IMG/VR virus record: IMGVR_UViG_3300049825_000310
Coordinates: 1 to 28,330 of that record
Reading direction: 5' to 3' (one strand)
Length of the DNA stretch: 28,330 bases
Source of the DNA: a virus
In this document: piece after piece, positions 14,495 to 21,083 of the stretch
How the letters are laid out: the number at the start of each line of letters is the position of its first letter
How positions within the stretch are numbered: the stretch's first letter is position 1
Translations under genes and position numbers: made by a program
The notes under the pieces: model-generated
Databases searched by the model: none
Seen by the model: only the letters and a program-made list of their open reading frames with translations
What the model was told of the DNA's origin: nothing

Positions 14495-14818
14495 TTAAAA
14501 TTTATAATTGCAAATATTGCACTCTGACCCGTGTAGTTCCAAACTTTTTTCTCCATCTTCTAAATCTTGTTTATTGGTAAAAATTCCGATATAGTCGAAG
14601 TCGATAATAAAGCTGCTATGGTCGCCACGGCTCCAAGATTTCAAACCAAGTTGAACTTCCACTAATAGCCAACCCCATGCATCAAATGCAAGGTCGCCAG
14701 AGTGAAACTCAAACCCGGTTTCCTTTGATTGCCAACAGTCGTCCGTGTCCTCGGTAGAATATCGGTTATAAACTGCATCGCTTATAAATTGCGCTTGTTC
14801 CGGTGTAATCTTGCTCAT
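14495..14818 (-). CDS. Unknown early protein
   Basis: This 107-residue acidic protein is rich in Asp, Trp and Phe (YSTEDTDDCWQSKETGFEF, DLAFDAWGWLLVEVQLG) and ends HGSECNICNYKF, a possible metal site. It overlaps the upstream gene by 4 nt. No family recognised. The acidity would fit a DNA mimic, but there is no direct support. Confidence 0.6.
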   Translation of the reverse strand: MSKITPEQAQFISDAVYNRYSTEDTDDCWQSKETGFEFHSGDLAFDAWGWLLVEVQLGLKSWSRGDHSSFIIDFDYIGIFTNKQDLEDGEKSLELHGSECNICNYKF

Positions 14819-15057
14819 ATTCTTTCCATCATTAATTCGTCAATAAGAAGTGCGCGCATACGTTCTTTCAATCGTATTCTTTGGTAGCATTTAAACCTCC
14901 AGTCAATATCTTGGAATAGAATATCGCCTTTGGTTTTAGTGCGCTCCATTTCGCGTTCAGCGTAGTTAATACGTTTGTTGTTGCGCTCAACTTTGCGGAG
15001 CATTTTTAAAATACGCTCGTGGCGTCTAATGGTGTGGTTGATTACGGTCTGTGTCAT
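14815..15057 (-). CDS. Basic helical early protein, unknown
   Basis: This 80-residue protein is strongly basic, Arg/Lys/Glu-rich and helical throughout (HTIRRHERILKMLRKVERN, MERTKTKGDILF, RLKERMRALLIDEL). It could bind nucleic acid or form a coiled coil. It overlaps the next gene by 4 nt. Confidence 0.6.
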   Translation of the reverse strand: MTQTVINHTIRRHERILKMLRKVERNNKRINYAEREMERTKTKGDILFQDIDWRFKCYQRIRLKERMRALLIDELMMERI

Positions 15058-15069
15058 TTTATAATAATT

Positions 15070-15213
15070 TTATGGGTTTACTTTAAGATTTGCTTGCACA
15101 TATTCCAGCGCCTTGTTAATTCCATCAATGAAGCCTATGCACTCTTCTTGTGAGTGCTTTTCTTTCACATAGGCATTTACCCATGCTTCTTGCTGTTCTT
15201 TGGTGATTATCAT
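15070..15213 (-). CDS. Small early protein, 47 residues
   Basis: It starts at ATG 15213, overlapping the upstream stop (ATGA), and reads MIITKEQQEAWVNAYVKEKH, then HSQEECIGFIDGINKALEY. The coupling and the regular helical pattern support a real gene. Function unknown. Confidence 0.65.
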   Translation of the reverse strand: MIITKEQQEAWVNAYVKEKHSQEECIGFIDGINKALEYVQANLKVNP

Positions 15214-15359
15214 TTTATAAAGGTATTAATTTGTTTTTCGCAGTGTTGATGCATAAGCAGGAATTTCAAAGGTTCCTTGCCTGCTGAAGTGTTGCCGCAA
15301 TGGCAAGCTATTACACGCTCACCTTGTCGGGTGTTGAAGGTTTTAACGGGGTTGCACAT
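15210..15359 (-). CDS. Small Cys/His protein, first gene of the replication operon
   Basis: The ATG at 15359 gives 49 residues. A start at 15410 would place the promoter inside the gene and is rejected. Features are CNPVKTF, then ACHCGNTSAGKEPL and LLMHQHCEKQ, with Cys/His spacing that could bind zinc. It is the first gene after the promoter at 15384-15416, with a leader of about 20 nt. Early, small and metal-binding suggests a regulator, but no domain is recognised. Confidence 0.6.
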   Translation of the reverse strand: MCNPVKTFNTRQGERVIACHCGNTSAGKEPLKFLLMHQHCEKQINTFIK

Positions 15360-15383
15360 AGTTTTGTTACGTTTAATTACGGG

Positions 15384-15416
15384 CAAATATATATAAATAT
15401 AAATATTCAAACCAAA
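15384..15416 (-). promoter_or_regulatory. Bacteroidetes-type promoter of the replication operon
   Basis: On the minus strand TTTG (15416-15413), a 21-nt spacer and TATATTTG (15391-15384) match the Bacteroidetes primary-sigma consensus TTTG ... TAnnTTTG. The predicted start near 15377 leaves a short leader before ATG 15359. Confidence 0.75.
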
Positions 15417-15455
15417 TAAATATGCAACTATTTTTAAAAACCTAATGAAATCAAT

Positions 15456-15479
15456 ACTTTCAGAACGAAAGTTTTTTTT
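15456..15479 (+). terminator. Hairpin with T run on the plus strand
   Basis: ACTTTC (15456-15461) pairs with GAAAGT (15467-15472) around AGAAC, followed by eight T. It would stop rightward RNA about to run antisense into the terminase gene. No rightward gene precedes it. In the leftward sense it lies just after the terminase stop, without a T run. Confidence 0.5.
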
Positions 15480-16791
15480 AGATTACAGCGTACTTTCCGT
15501 AATTCGGGCGCAATTCAAAGAACATACGAAGCATAATCGCGTCTGCATAGTCGGGCGAAAAGCCATGCTTCTGCTTAATTTCTTCTTTACCAATGACTGC
15601 TAACTTTCCATCACCATCAGGGTTTCGCCTGCGAATGAGGTCGAGTTCCTTCACTATGGTTTCCTTTGGACCTGCCATGAATGTGATAGCGTTCTTTTCG
15701 ATTAACTCCCCTAGCTTGAAGTAGGCTTCGGCCTTTATGTTTGTGAACTTTTCAGCGTGCACAGCACGGGAGCCATTAAGGAAGCCGCGACACTTTAAGG
15801 TGTCAACCACACCACCTCCAATTCCATCCTCGTCAACTACCACATTTGAAAGCGTGACACCATGCGCTGCGATTATTTCACGAATAGCGGCAACCACTTC
15901 CACTATTGACTTTTTAACCAGTAGTTTCACCTCGATAAGGGTGCAGCCTTGCCAATAACAAATAACGGTTCTATCCTTACCATAGCGGGCAATGTCGGCT
16001 GTGATGTACTTTTCATTGCCTCCTACCTTTTCATCGCGAAAACAAGTTAGAAGGTCGTCATATTGATATATACGGTCGTTACTTTCGTCATAATCCCAGT
16101 TGCCCTCCAGCAGCCTTTGGCGGTCTATTTCCGGCAGCAAAGAAAGGTTATCATAATAACTTGCAGGTAGTGATGGATTGTCACTTGGTAGGGCTGCAAT
16201 GAAACATTTATGGTCAGGTAGCGTTCCTTGTATGCTTGGTTGGTAGAAGTCGTTATATAACCATCCCTTTGACGGGTTACAAGTCATTAACATTTTAGGC
16301 TTCAAATCAAACTCCACAAGTTTAAAACGCAAACGTGATTGAACAATAGTAACCGCCTTATGTGTTACCTGCGACACCTCATCTATAAATGCATCGGTCA
16401 ACTCTAGCGAGCCCAAGCTATCAAAGTTCGGATCCGATGGATAAGCGAATAAATCCTTCAGTATTATTTCAGACCCATTTGAAAAGGTAATGATATGCGA
16501 TTGTCCGTTGTAATGATAATGCTTTCCGGCAACTAACTTTAAGTGTTGAGCCACTTCAAAGAATGAACGCAAAGTTGTGATTTGCAACGTGGCAAGTTTA
16601 GACCTACCTATTAAACCGCGAGTGCCTGGATATTTAAGCCTTCGCATAATTTGCCAGTGAACACCTAGTCTTGACTTTCCACCGCCTGCTGCACCACCAT
16701 AAAGAACTTGGATGAACGGTGAATTGTTAGACAATGCACTGAGGCACTCTATTTGTTTTGGGTGAAATTCTTCGCTGAGGTTTCTTTTCAA
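15478..16791 (-). CDS. Terminase large subunit
   Basis: This 437-residue protein is the DNA-packaging motor and nuclease. The ATPase part has a Walker A site GGAAGGGKS (about residues 33-41) and a Walker B TDAFIDEVS (about 131-139). The nuclease part has the acidic triad, ITADIARYGKDRT, VVVDEDGIGGG and SPDYADAIM. The start is unusual: there is no ATG upstream in the open frame, and TTG at 16791 before KRNLSEEFHPKQ gives the normal N-terminus. It overlaps the small gene at 16793 closely. The small subunit candidate is on the other strand at 21905. Confidence 0.93.
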   Translation of the reverse strand: MKRNLSEEFHPKQIECLSALSNNSPFIQVLYGGAAGGGKSRLGVHWQIMRRLKYPGTRGLIGRSKLATLQITTLRSFFEVAQHLKLVAGKHYHYNGQSHIITFSNGSEIILKDLFAYPSDPNFDSLGSLELTDAFIDEVSQVTHKAVTIVQSRLRFKLVEFDLKPKMLMTCNPSKGWLYNDFYQPSIQGTLPDHKCFIAALPSDNPSLPASYYDNLSLLPEIDRQRLLEGNWDYDESNDRIYQYDDLLTCFRDEKVGGNEKYITADIARYGKDRTVICYWQGCTLIEVKLLVKKSIVEVVAAIREIIAAHGVTLSNVVVDEDGIGGGVVDTLKCRGFLNGSRAVHAEKFTNIKAEAYFKLGELIEKNAITFMAGPKETIVKELDLIRRRNPDGDGKLAVIGKEEIKQKHGFSPDYADAIMLRMFFELRPNYGKYAVI

Positions 16792-16792
16792 T

Positions 16793-16948
16793 TTATTCAG
16801 ATTCAGTAATTTTGCAGCGTATCATCCAAAATGCGGCTACGGCCCATCCAATCATAGATTCATGGTTGTTAGTAACGTAGCCCCAAACCGAGCAAAACAA
16901 GGCTAATGTAACGCATATAGCATCAATTGTTGTTATGAATGATTTCAT
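16793..16948 (-). CDS. Small membrane protein upstream of terL
   Basis: This 51-residue ORF (ATG 16948) has two hydrophobic segments, about 5-24 (FITTIDAICVTLALFCSV) and 31-43 (MIGWAVAAFWMI), and an end rich in charged residues. It stops one base before the terminase TTG, which fits translational coupling. Array B was placed about 60 nt upstream of its start. No family recognised. Confidence 0.6.
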   Translation of the reverse strand: MKSFITTIDAICVTLALFCSVWGYVTNNHESMIGWAVAAFWMIRCKITESE

Positions 16949-17008
16949 GTTTTATTTTGTATTTAATTTGCAACACTTTTCATAGTGTTTATAAGTGTTT
17001 GCGTAAGA

Positions 17009-17034
17009 GTAAAGTTTCGCCAATCGACAAGTTA
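17009..17034. repeat. attI-like site, left edge of cassette array B
   Basis: Exact second copy of the 26 bp at 8876-8901, again ending at the core GTTA. The flanks differ completely (t before it there, a here; g after it there, t here), so this is a site shared by two loci and not part of a larger duplication. Confidence 0.65.
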
Positions 17035-17043
17035 TGTGCAAGG

Positions 17044-17286
17044 CTAAGAACAGAGCAAATCAGACAATTCATTGTGCTTTTTAATTAGCCATTCTTTTGC
17101 TAATCTTTTACCATCTTCTAAATCGTAACCTTCTCCAATATATTCGTTTCCAATAGTTACTGAATAGCTGTCACTTTGTTTCCATCCTTTCCATTCAATT
17201 AAACATTGTCCTAATGGGGTTTCAGAAATAACGTGGTCATAAGTGCTAACGTCTTTTGTTGGTTGTTTTGGTTCTGTCCAATTCAT
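17044..17286 (-). CDS. Cassette B1 protein, unknown
   Basis: This 80-residue protein has Pro/Thr/Lys at the start, then ISETPLGQCLIEWKGWK, SYSVTIGNEYIGEGYDLEDGK and an amphipathic helix. It looks like a small alpha/beta protein of the sort found in phage accessory genes, with no function known to me. The stop lies 13 nt from the cassette core at 17031 and the start about 40 nt from the matching R''. Confidence 0.6.
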   Translation of the reverse strand: MNWTEPKQPTKDVSTYDHVISETPLGQCLIEWKGWKQSDSYSVTIGNEYIGEGYDLEDGKRLAKEWLIKKHNELSDLLCS

Positions 17287-17325
17287 TTCATTTTTAAATT
17301 AAATTTAGTGCTGATAAACCGCCCA

Positions 17326-17422
17326 GCACATAACAGCGGTTTGGCAAAAGCTGCCAGAAAGTTTTGTGCGAATATTGAGCATCCGTTAGGCAGCCTTCGC
17401 CAAGCCACAAAACGTTAACGGC
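17326..17422. repeat. attC-like site B1
   Basis: R'' GCACATAAC (17326-17334), spacer AGCGG, L'' TTTGGC (17340-17345) continuing as AAAAGCTGCC, then a short loop, GGCAGC and L' GCCAAG (17399-17404), 9-nt spacer CCACAAAAC, core GTTAACGGC (17414). The stem is about 16 bp with few mismatches. R'' complements GTTATGTGC at 17031. Confidence 0.78.
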
Positions 17423-17426
17423 AACC

Positions 17427-17726
17427 CTAAGTAACATCACCCGAAAGTTTAATGTGCTTTACAACTGATTCCCATATTTTAAAAATTTCATATTCATAGT
17501 ATGACATTATATTAGCAACACCATCTTTATAAATATCATCCTTTTGAGAAATCTTTTTCATTACAGGAATAAGCCAATTCCAATCACTATGAAATTTAAG
17601 TTCCCCAACTGGCAATCCGTTTTTTTCATCGCACCACATTTTTTCACTTTCAGGAGTATATGATTTTTGAGTGAGATTTAGGAATTTAGCAATTAACTCA
17701 TTCCCGTTTTTTATTTCTTGTTCCAT
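17427..17726 (-). CDS. Cassette B2 protein, unknown
   Basis: This 99-residue helical protein has aromatic stretches (KMWCDEKNGLPVGELKFHSDWNWLIPVMKKIS, in part) and IMSYYEYEIFKIWESVVKHIK. The DW-W-L-x-P-V-x-x-K-I element recurs in small proteins of Bacteroidetes and phage cassettes. Function unknown. The stop is 13 nt from the core GTTAACGGC at 17414. Confidence 0.6.
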   Translation of the reverse strand: MEQEIKNGNELIAKFLNLTQKSYTPESEKMWCDEKNGLPVGELKFHSDWNWLIPVMKKISQKDDIYKDGVANIMSYYEYEIFKIWESVVKHIKLSGDVT

Positions 17727-17769
17727 TGTATTTGTTTAAATTATTAATAATAATTCCGAATGAAGGGCA

Positions 17770-17794
17770 GCCGATAACATAGGGTTGGCAATTA
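17770..17794. repeat. Collapsed attC-like site B2 (left half only)
   Basis: R'' GCCGATAAC (17770-17778; one mismatch to the complement of the cassette core GTTAACGGC), spacer ATAGG and L'' GTTGGC (17784-17789) are present. The loop and the L'/R' half are missing. The sequence runs directly into TTATTTTTTGC, where the next gene's stop codon lies. Confidence 0.5.
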
Positions 17795-18058
17795 TTTTTT
17801 GCTACGTTCTGCACAAAATTTACAGTTCTGTTTATGTACAATACCACCAGCATATGCATAATTCCAAACAACATATTCACAACTGTCAATCTGTACTACT
17901 TGGACATCGCCAGTTTCTATGCTTTGTATTTGATTTAATGGTTTTTGTTCTTTTTGTTGTTCGGAATTACTGCTTCCACAACCGCAAAAAATAACAGCTA
18001 CTAACAGCACATAAGCAAAAGCAAAAGTTCTGCGGTAAATGGATGTTCTCGTTTTCAT
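17792..18058 (-). CDS. Cassette B3 lipoprotein
   Basis: This 88-residue protein has a signal peptide with a lipobox: basic MKTRTSIYRR, hydrophobic FAFAYVLLVAVI, then FCGC, with the lipid-bearing Cys at about residue 25. A polar linker (Ser/Gln/Lys-rich) follows, then SCEYVVWNYAYAGGIVHKQNC with KFC after it, a recurring small fold with a C-terminal H-x3-C-x2-C motif. The signal peptide overlaps attC-like site B3. Phage lipoproteins sometimes exclude superinfecting phage, a possible role here without direct evidence. Confidence 0.7.
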   Translation of the reverse strand: MKTRTSIYRRTFAFAYVLLVAVIFCGCGSSNSEQQKEQKPLNQIQSIETGDVQVVQIDSCEYVVWNYAYAGGIVHKQNCKFCAERSKK

Positions 18059-18132
18059 ATTATATTCTGTTTTTAAGTTAAAATTTTCGTTTCTAAATCT
18101 TTGCCTTCGCCTATCTGCAAAACGTTAGCGGT
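18001..18132. repeat. attC-like site B3
   Basis: CTAAC (18001-18005), spacer AGCAC, L'' ATAAGC (18011-18016), about 92 nt, L' GCCTAT (18109-18114; one mismatch), 9-nt spacer CTGCAAAAC, core GTTAGCGG (18124). The inward stem pairs about 10 of 13 bases. The R'' does not clearly complement the start of this cassette. A second nearby sequence, GCAAAAAATAAC at 17983-17994, does. Confidence 0.55.
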
Positions 18133-18134
18133 AA

Positions 18135-18338
18135 TTAAAGTGACTTTCCGCATCTTCCGCATAAGGGGTTAAAATCTGAATCAACAGTCCTTGAGAATTG
18201 AGGCTTTTTACATTTGCACTTTAAATGTTCGCTTCGCCCACTAACACTAAATAAACGCAAAACTTGGTCTGCGAATACATTTGGCGGTATGTCATCTATC
18301 AAAGCCTGTACATACATTTTCTCTATTTCTTCTTTCAT
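18135..18338 (-). CDS. Cassette B4 protein with zinc-ribbon-like end
   Basis: This 67-residue protein has a helical N-terminal half (EEIEKMYVQALIDDIPPNVFADQVLRLF) and a C-terminal half with CKCKKPQF and CGRCGKSL, four or more cysteines in a zinc-ribbon-like spacing. The start codon lies inside attC-like site B4. Possibly a small regulator, but no family is recognised. Confidence 0.6.
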   Translation of the reverse strand: MKEEIEKMYVQALIDDIPPNVFADQVLRLFSVSGRSEHLKCKCKKPQFSRTVDSDFNPLCGRCGKSL

Positions 18339-18367
18339 CGTTATGCGTTTATTATTTTACGTTATCA
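18237..18367. repeat. attC-like site B4, right edge of array B
   Basis: CTAAC (18241-18245), short spacer, then AATAAACGCA, pairing with TGCGTTTATT at 18344-18353. The core is GTTATCAG (18361). R'' (CCCACTAAC) is a 7-of-9 match to the complement of the cassette core GTTAGCGGT at 18124. More degenerate than the A sites. Confidence 0.55.
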
Positions 18368-18398
18368 GAAAGTTTCAATTAAACATTCGGGCGTAACG

Positions 18399-18686
18399 CT
18401 ATTCATCCCCTTCACCTATTACCTTCACATAATCGCAAGCAGGCACGCCAAGTTCTGCAAACAGTGTGCAAACTAAGTCTGCGCGAAGTTTGCCAGGCGT
18501 ACGCATGAATTTAATGGCCGTCAAACGGTTTATTCCATTCTCATTGGCCAAACTATCCAAGGTGCCGTAACGCGCTTCCATTAAAGGGATAAGCGATTTA
18601 ACGTAGCTGCTACGCTGAGACCAACGGCTTCCGACCTTTGGCCCGCTTCTTTTTCTTTCGATAACTTTTTTTATTGACTTTGCCAT
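18399..18686 (-). CDS. HTH-type DNA-binding protein
   Basis: This 95-residue protein has a very basic N-terminus (SIKKVIERKRSGPKVGSRW) and a helix-turn-helix-like region at about 42-62 (LDSLANENGINRLTAIKFM), then a helical end with DLVCTLFAELGV. It is the second gene behind the promoter at 18971-19001. Its size and position suggest an early regulator. The exact family is not certain. Confidence 0.65.
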   Translation of the reverse strand: MAKSIKKVIERKRSGPKVGSRWSQRSSYVKSLIPLMEARYGTLDSLANENGINRLTAIKFMRTPGKLRADLVCTLFAELGVPACDYVKVIGEGDE

Positions 18687-18687
18687 A

Positions 18688-18930
18688 TTATTTTATGTTT
18701 TGTATTTCTTGTTTTACTTCTTGCCAGTATCTATGTTGTGCCTCTATATTTTGAACTTCCATCCAATCAAAGTCTATGGCTTTATCTATTTCATCAATCG
18801 CAGTGCATATACAGTATTTTCTTTCCTCTATTGTTAAATGGTCAAAGCTCAGAAAAATATCGCGTTTAGCATCATGGTGCATTTCATCAAAGAACGCCAT
18901 CATTTCCACTGCTTTTTCTTTAGCCGTCAT
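18688..18930 (-). CDS. Early protein, unknown
   Basis: This 80-residue acidic, helical protein (FFDEMHHDAKRDIFLSFDHL, then CICTAIDEIDKAIDFDWMEV) is the first gene behind the leftward promoter, so it should be made early. No domain recognised. Confidence 0.6.
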   Translation of the reverse strand: MTAKEKAVEMMAFFDEMHHDAKRDIFLSFDHLTIEERKYCICTAIDEIDKAIDFDWMEVQNIEAQHRYWQEVKQEIQNIK

Positions 18931-18970
18931 AGTTTTAATTTGTTTTAAAAGAAAGTTGTTTTACTTTTGG

Positions 18971-19001
18971 CAAAAATATACTAAAAAGTAAATATTCCAA
19001 A
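18971..19001 (-). promoter_or_regulatory. Bacteroidetes-type early promoter, leftward
   Basis: On the minus strand TTTG (19001-18998), a 19-nt spacer and TATTTTTG (18978-18971) match the consensus well. The first gene starts 41 nt further. The same AT-rich 88-nt divergent gap must also serve the rightward gene at 19019, for which I see no clear -7 box. Confidence 0.75.
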
Positions 19002-19018
19002 TATTTATTAAAATAAAT

Positions 19019-19486
19019 ATGGCAATTAACATAATAGCACCACAAGCAATTCAGGCAACAAGGTTGGAGATATGCCACGCTTGTAAGTTTTATAACGAAA
19101 CAACAAAGAGTTGTGGCACACTCATACTAGGTGACGAGGTAAAGAATGATGAACTCACGGCAACTCATTACAGAAAGAAGATTAAACTTTGCGGTTGTGT
19201 GGTTCGGGCTAAGGTAAAGCTGTCAATTAGCAAGTGTCCTGCTGAGAAATGGGACCGGCATACTTCAAAGCAGGGTTCGGTACCTTTGACGGATGAACAG
19301 ATTAAGAACCTGGCCGAGTTTATTAAATCACTGGAGGGCAAGAATAGAATCTATAATGATGAAGTTGTTAACTTATTCAAGTGGGCAAACAAAGTCAGCA
19401 GCACCTATGTGGAGGCCAGCACCTGCCCTAGTTGCGTGGTAGAAATAATTAATGCACTCAAAAGAGTAGTAAAGGAGGGCAAATGA
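19019..19486 (+). CDS. Cys-rich putative zinc protein
   Basis: This 155-residue protein has an N-terminal treble-clef-like cysteine set: ICHACKFYNETTKSCG at about 18-33, KLCGCVVRAKVKL at about 57-69 and KCPAEKW at about 73-79. The pattern R-x-E-I-C-x-x-C ... C-G-C ... C-P-x-x-x-W is familiar from Bacteroidetes phages. The C-terminal half is helical with a CPSCV motif. Probably zinc-binding, role unknown. It heads the rightward transcript and overlaps the next ORF by 4 nt. Confidence 0.65.
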   Translation: MAINIIAPQAIQATRLEICHACKFYNETTKSCGTLILGDEVKNDELTATHYRKKIKLCGCVVRAKVKLSISKCPAEKWDRHTSKQGSVPLTDEQIKNLAEFIKSLEGKNRIYNDEVVNLFKWANKVSSTYVEASTCPSCVVEIINALKRVVKEGK

Positions 19487-19647
19487 GCGAAAAAGAAAGC
19501 ATAGCATTTGCAGAGTGGATAGCTGAAAACCATTACCGATTGGAAAATATTGTAAATGGTGTAAGGCTATGGCGTAATGAGAACGCGCTAATGTCAACAA
19601 AGAATTTATATAAGCAATTCAAAAATGAAAAAACCGTACATTTATAA
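19483..19647 (+). CDS. Small conserved-type ORF, 54 residues
   Basis: It begins in an ATGA overlap and reads MSEKESIAFAEWIAENHYRL, with a C-terminal TKNLYKQFKNE. The pattern (x-F-A-E-W-I-x-x-N ... S-T-x-x-L-Y-x-x-F) matches small phage proteins I have seen in Bacteroidetes phages. Its 3' end overlaps the next gene by 23 nt in another frame. Function unknown. Confidence 0.7.
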   Translation: MSEKESIAFAEWIAENHYRLENIVNGVRLWRNENALMSTKNLYKQFKNEKTVHL

Positions 19648-20035
19648 CCTAGTCGTGTGGCTATTCCACAAGAACCAAAGGGTTTTCATTGCTTCATTCT
19701 TGATAGCCTGCGCGCTTATTGTGGTGCCCAACAGAACACTCAGTTGGATTGGAATATGTTTTATGTTTACATTTATAGCATTAGCGATACTCGGTGGAGT
19801 TGATTATTTGGTTTATAAAAAGAAACCTTTGAGAACTGCTAAAAACTTCTTTGAGTACATATTTAACAATCACAAGGCGGGTTTATTCTTCATGGCCCTA
19901 TTTATAGCCGTTGGTTTAATCACAGCAACGGTAGACCTCACAAATGATTATCGAGGCGGGGCACTAGCAGCAACGGGCGTGGTGTTGGTTTTATGGCTCA
20001 GTATGTTTTGGTACCAATACAATAAAGTAAAATGA
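19625..20035 (+). CDS. Multi-span membrane protein
   Basis: This 136-residue protein has four hydrophobic helices, about 19-35, 38-62, 80-98 and 112-130, with basic connecting segments (YKKKPLRTAKNFF). The paired helices look like two hairpins. It overlaps neighbours on both sides. No family recognised. A membrane role in infection such as exclusion or lysis timing is possible. Confidence 0.65.
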   Translation: MKKPYIYNLVVWLFHKNQRVFIASFLIACALIVVPNRTLSWIGICFMFTFIALAILGGVDYLVYKKKPLRTAKNFFEYIFNNHKAGLFFMALFIAVGLITATVDLTNDYRGGALAATGVVLVLWLSMFWYQYNKVK

Positions 20036-20466
20036 TAACAACCACGCTCATAATTCTACTATGCGCATTTGCCGCTGGGGGTATGAAGTGCGCAGCAGAT
20101 AAAGTACAAAGCGACCCTTATTATCAAACAGTAGAATGGAGGTTTAAGTACAAACGGGACAAGCAAGGAAACATACTCATGCACGGTGATAGGCAATACT
20201 CAAAACTGCGCAAGCTATACAACTATCTATTCCGCGTAAAGTATCAAGAGCACAGGCTATTCAGCACTACGCTATTTGTTTGGACTACAGATACTTGGCA
20301 CTTTGTAAACTTTATAAGGCACCTTGTATGCTGCGTGGCCGTTTATTTGTTAATTTACATGCAATATGATGATACCTTTGTTATGGTTGGAATACCTTTA
20401 TCGTTTCTACTAGGATTTCACATATATAATTTTGATAAAGATGCGAAACCGTCACCGATGAAATAG
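20032..20466 (+). CDS. Membrane-associated protein, unknown
   Basis: This 144-residue protein has an N-terminal hydrophobic helix (TTTLIILLCAFAAGGMKCAAD), a basic, Tyr-rich middle (YQTVEWRFKYKRDKQGN, KLRKLYNYLFRVKYQ) and two further hydrophobic segments at about 98-115 and 119-134. It overlaps the previous membrane gene by 4 nt, so the two may act together. Confidence 0.6.
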   Translation: MITTTLIILLCAFAAGGMKCAADKVQSDPYYQTVEWRFKYKRDKQGNILMHGDRQYSKLRKLYNYLFRVKYQEHRLFSTTLFVWTTDTWHFVNFIRHLVCCVAVYLLIYMQYDDTFVMVGIPLSFLLGFHIYNFDKDAKPSPMK

Positions 20467-20483
20467 CAGTAAAATTGGGAAAA

Positions 20484-21083
20484 ATGGAATTTAAGGAAGT
20501 AAAAATATCAGAGGTAAAATCAAACCCAAACAATCCGAGACTTATCAAAGATGATAAGTTCCAAAAGTTGGTGACTAGCATAAAGGAATTTCCGGAAATG
20601 CTTAAACTCAGGCCCATCGTGGTCAATGACGACATGATAGTGCTTGGTGGCAATATGCGGCTGAAGGCGTGCAAAGAAGCTGGACTAAAGAAAGTTCCAA
20701 TAATCAAGGCAAGCGACCTCACTGAGGACCAACAAAGGCAGTTCATTATTAAAGACAACGTAGGATTTGGAGAGTGGGATTGGGATATGATAGCCAATGA
20801 ATGGGATGCGGAGCAGGTTAAGGAGTGGGGCTTGGATTTGCCGTTGTTCACTGGCATAGAAGTTGGCACAGACGGTTTTAGTTTGCCCGATGGAGATAAA
20901 GCACCATTTCAGCAAATGGCTTTCACCCTTGCTGATGAACAAGCGGAACAAATAAAAAACGCTATTTCAGATATTAAAGAAACTGAGGAATACAAGTATT
21001 GCGAAACATTAGGAAACGAAAACAGCAACGGCAACGCACTTTATTTAATCATTATGCAATGGGCAGAGCAAAGGAAATCTTAG
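20484..21083 (+). CDS. ParB-like domain protein
   Basis: The ATG at 20484, with GGGA in front, gives 199 residues. A TTG at 20475 adds only three. Residues 1-95 form a ParB/sulfiredoxin-like domain: ISEVKSNPNNPRLIKDDKF, LRPIVVNDDMIVLGGNMRLKACKEAG, KVPIIKASDLTEDQQ and FIIKDNVGFGEWDWD. The C-terminal half is helical. In many phages this domain precedes or is fused to an adenine methyltransferase. Here the partner slot is filled by a Mom-like gene, overlapping by 25 nt. That suggests a targeting or regulatory role in DNA modification. Confidence 0.78.
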   Translation: MEFKEVKISEVKSNPNNPRLIKDDKFQKLVTSIKEFPEMLKLRPIVVNDDMIVLGGNMRLKACKEAGLKKVPIIKASDLTEDQQRQFIIKDNVGFGEWDWDMIANEWDAEQVKEWGLDLPLFTGIEVGTDGFSLPDGDKAPFQQMAFTLADEQAEQIKNAISDIKETEEYKYCETLGNENSNGNALYLIIMQWAEQRKS

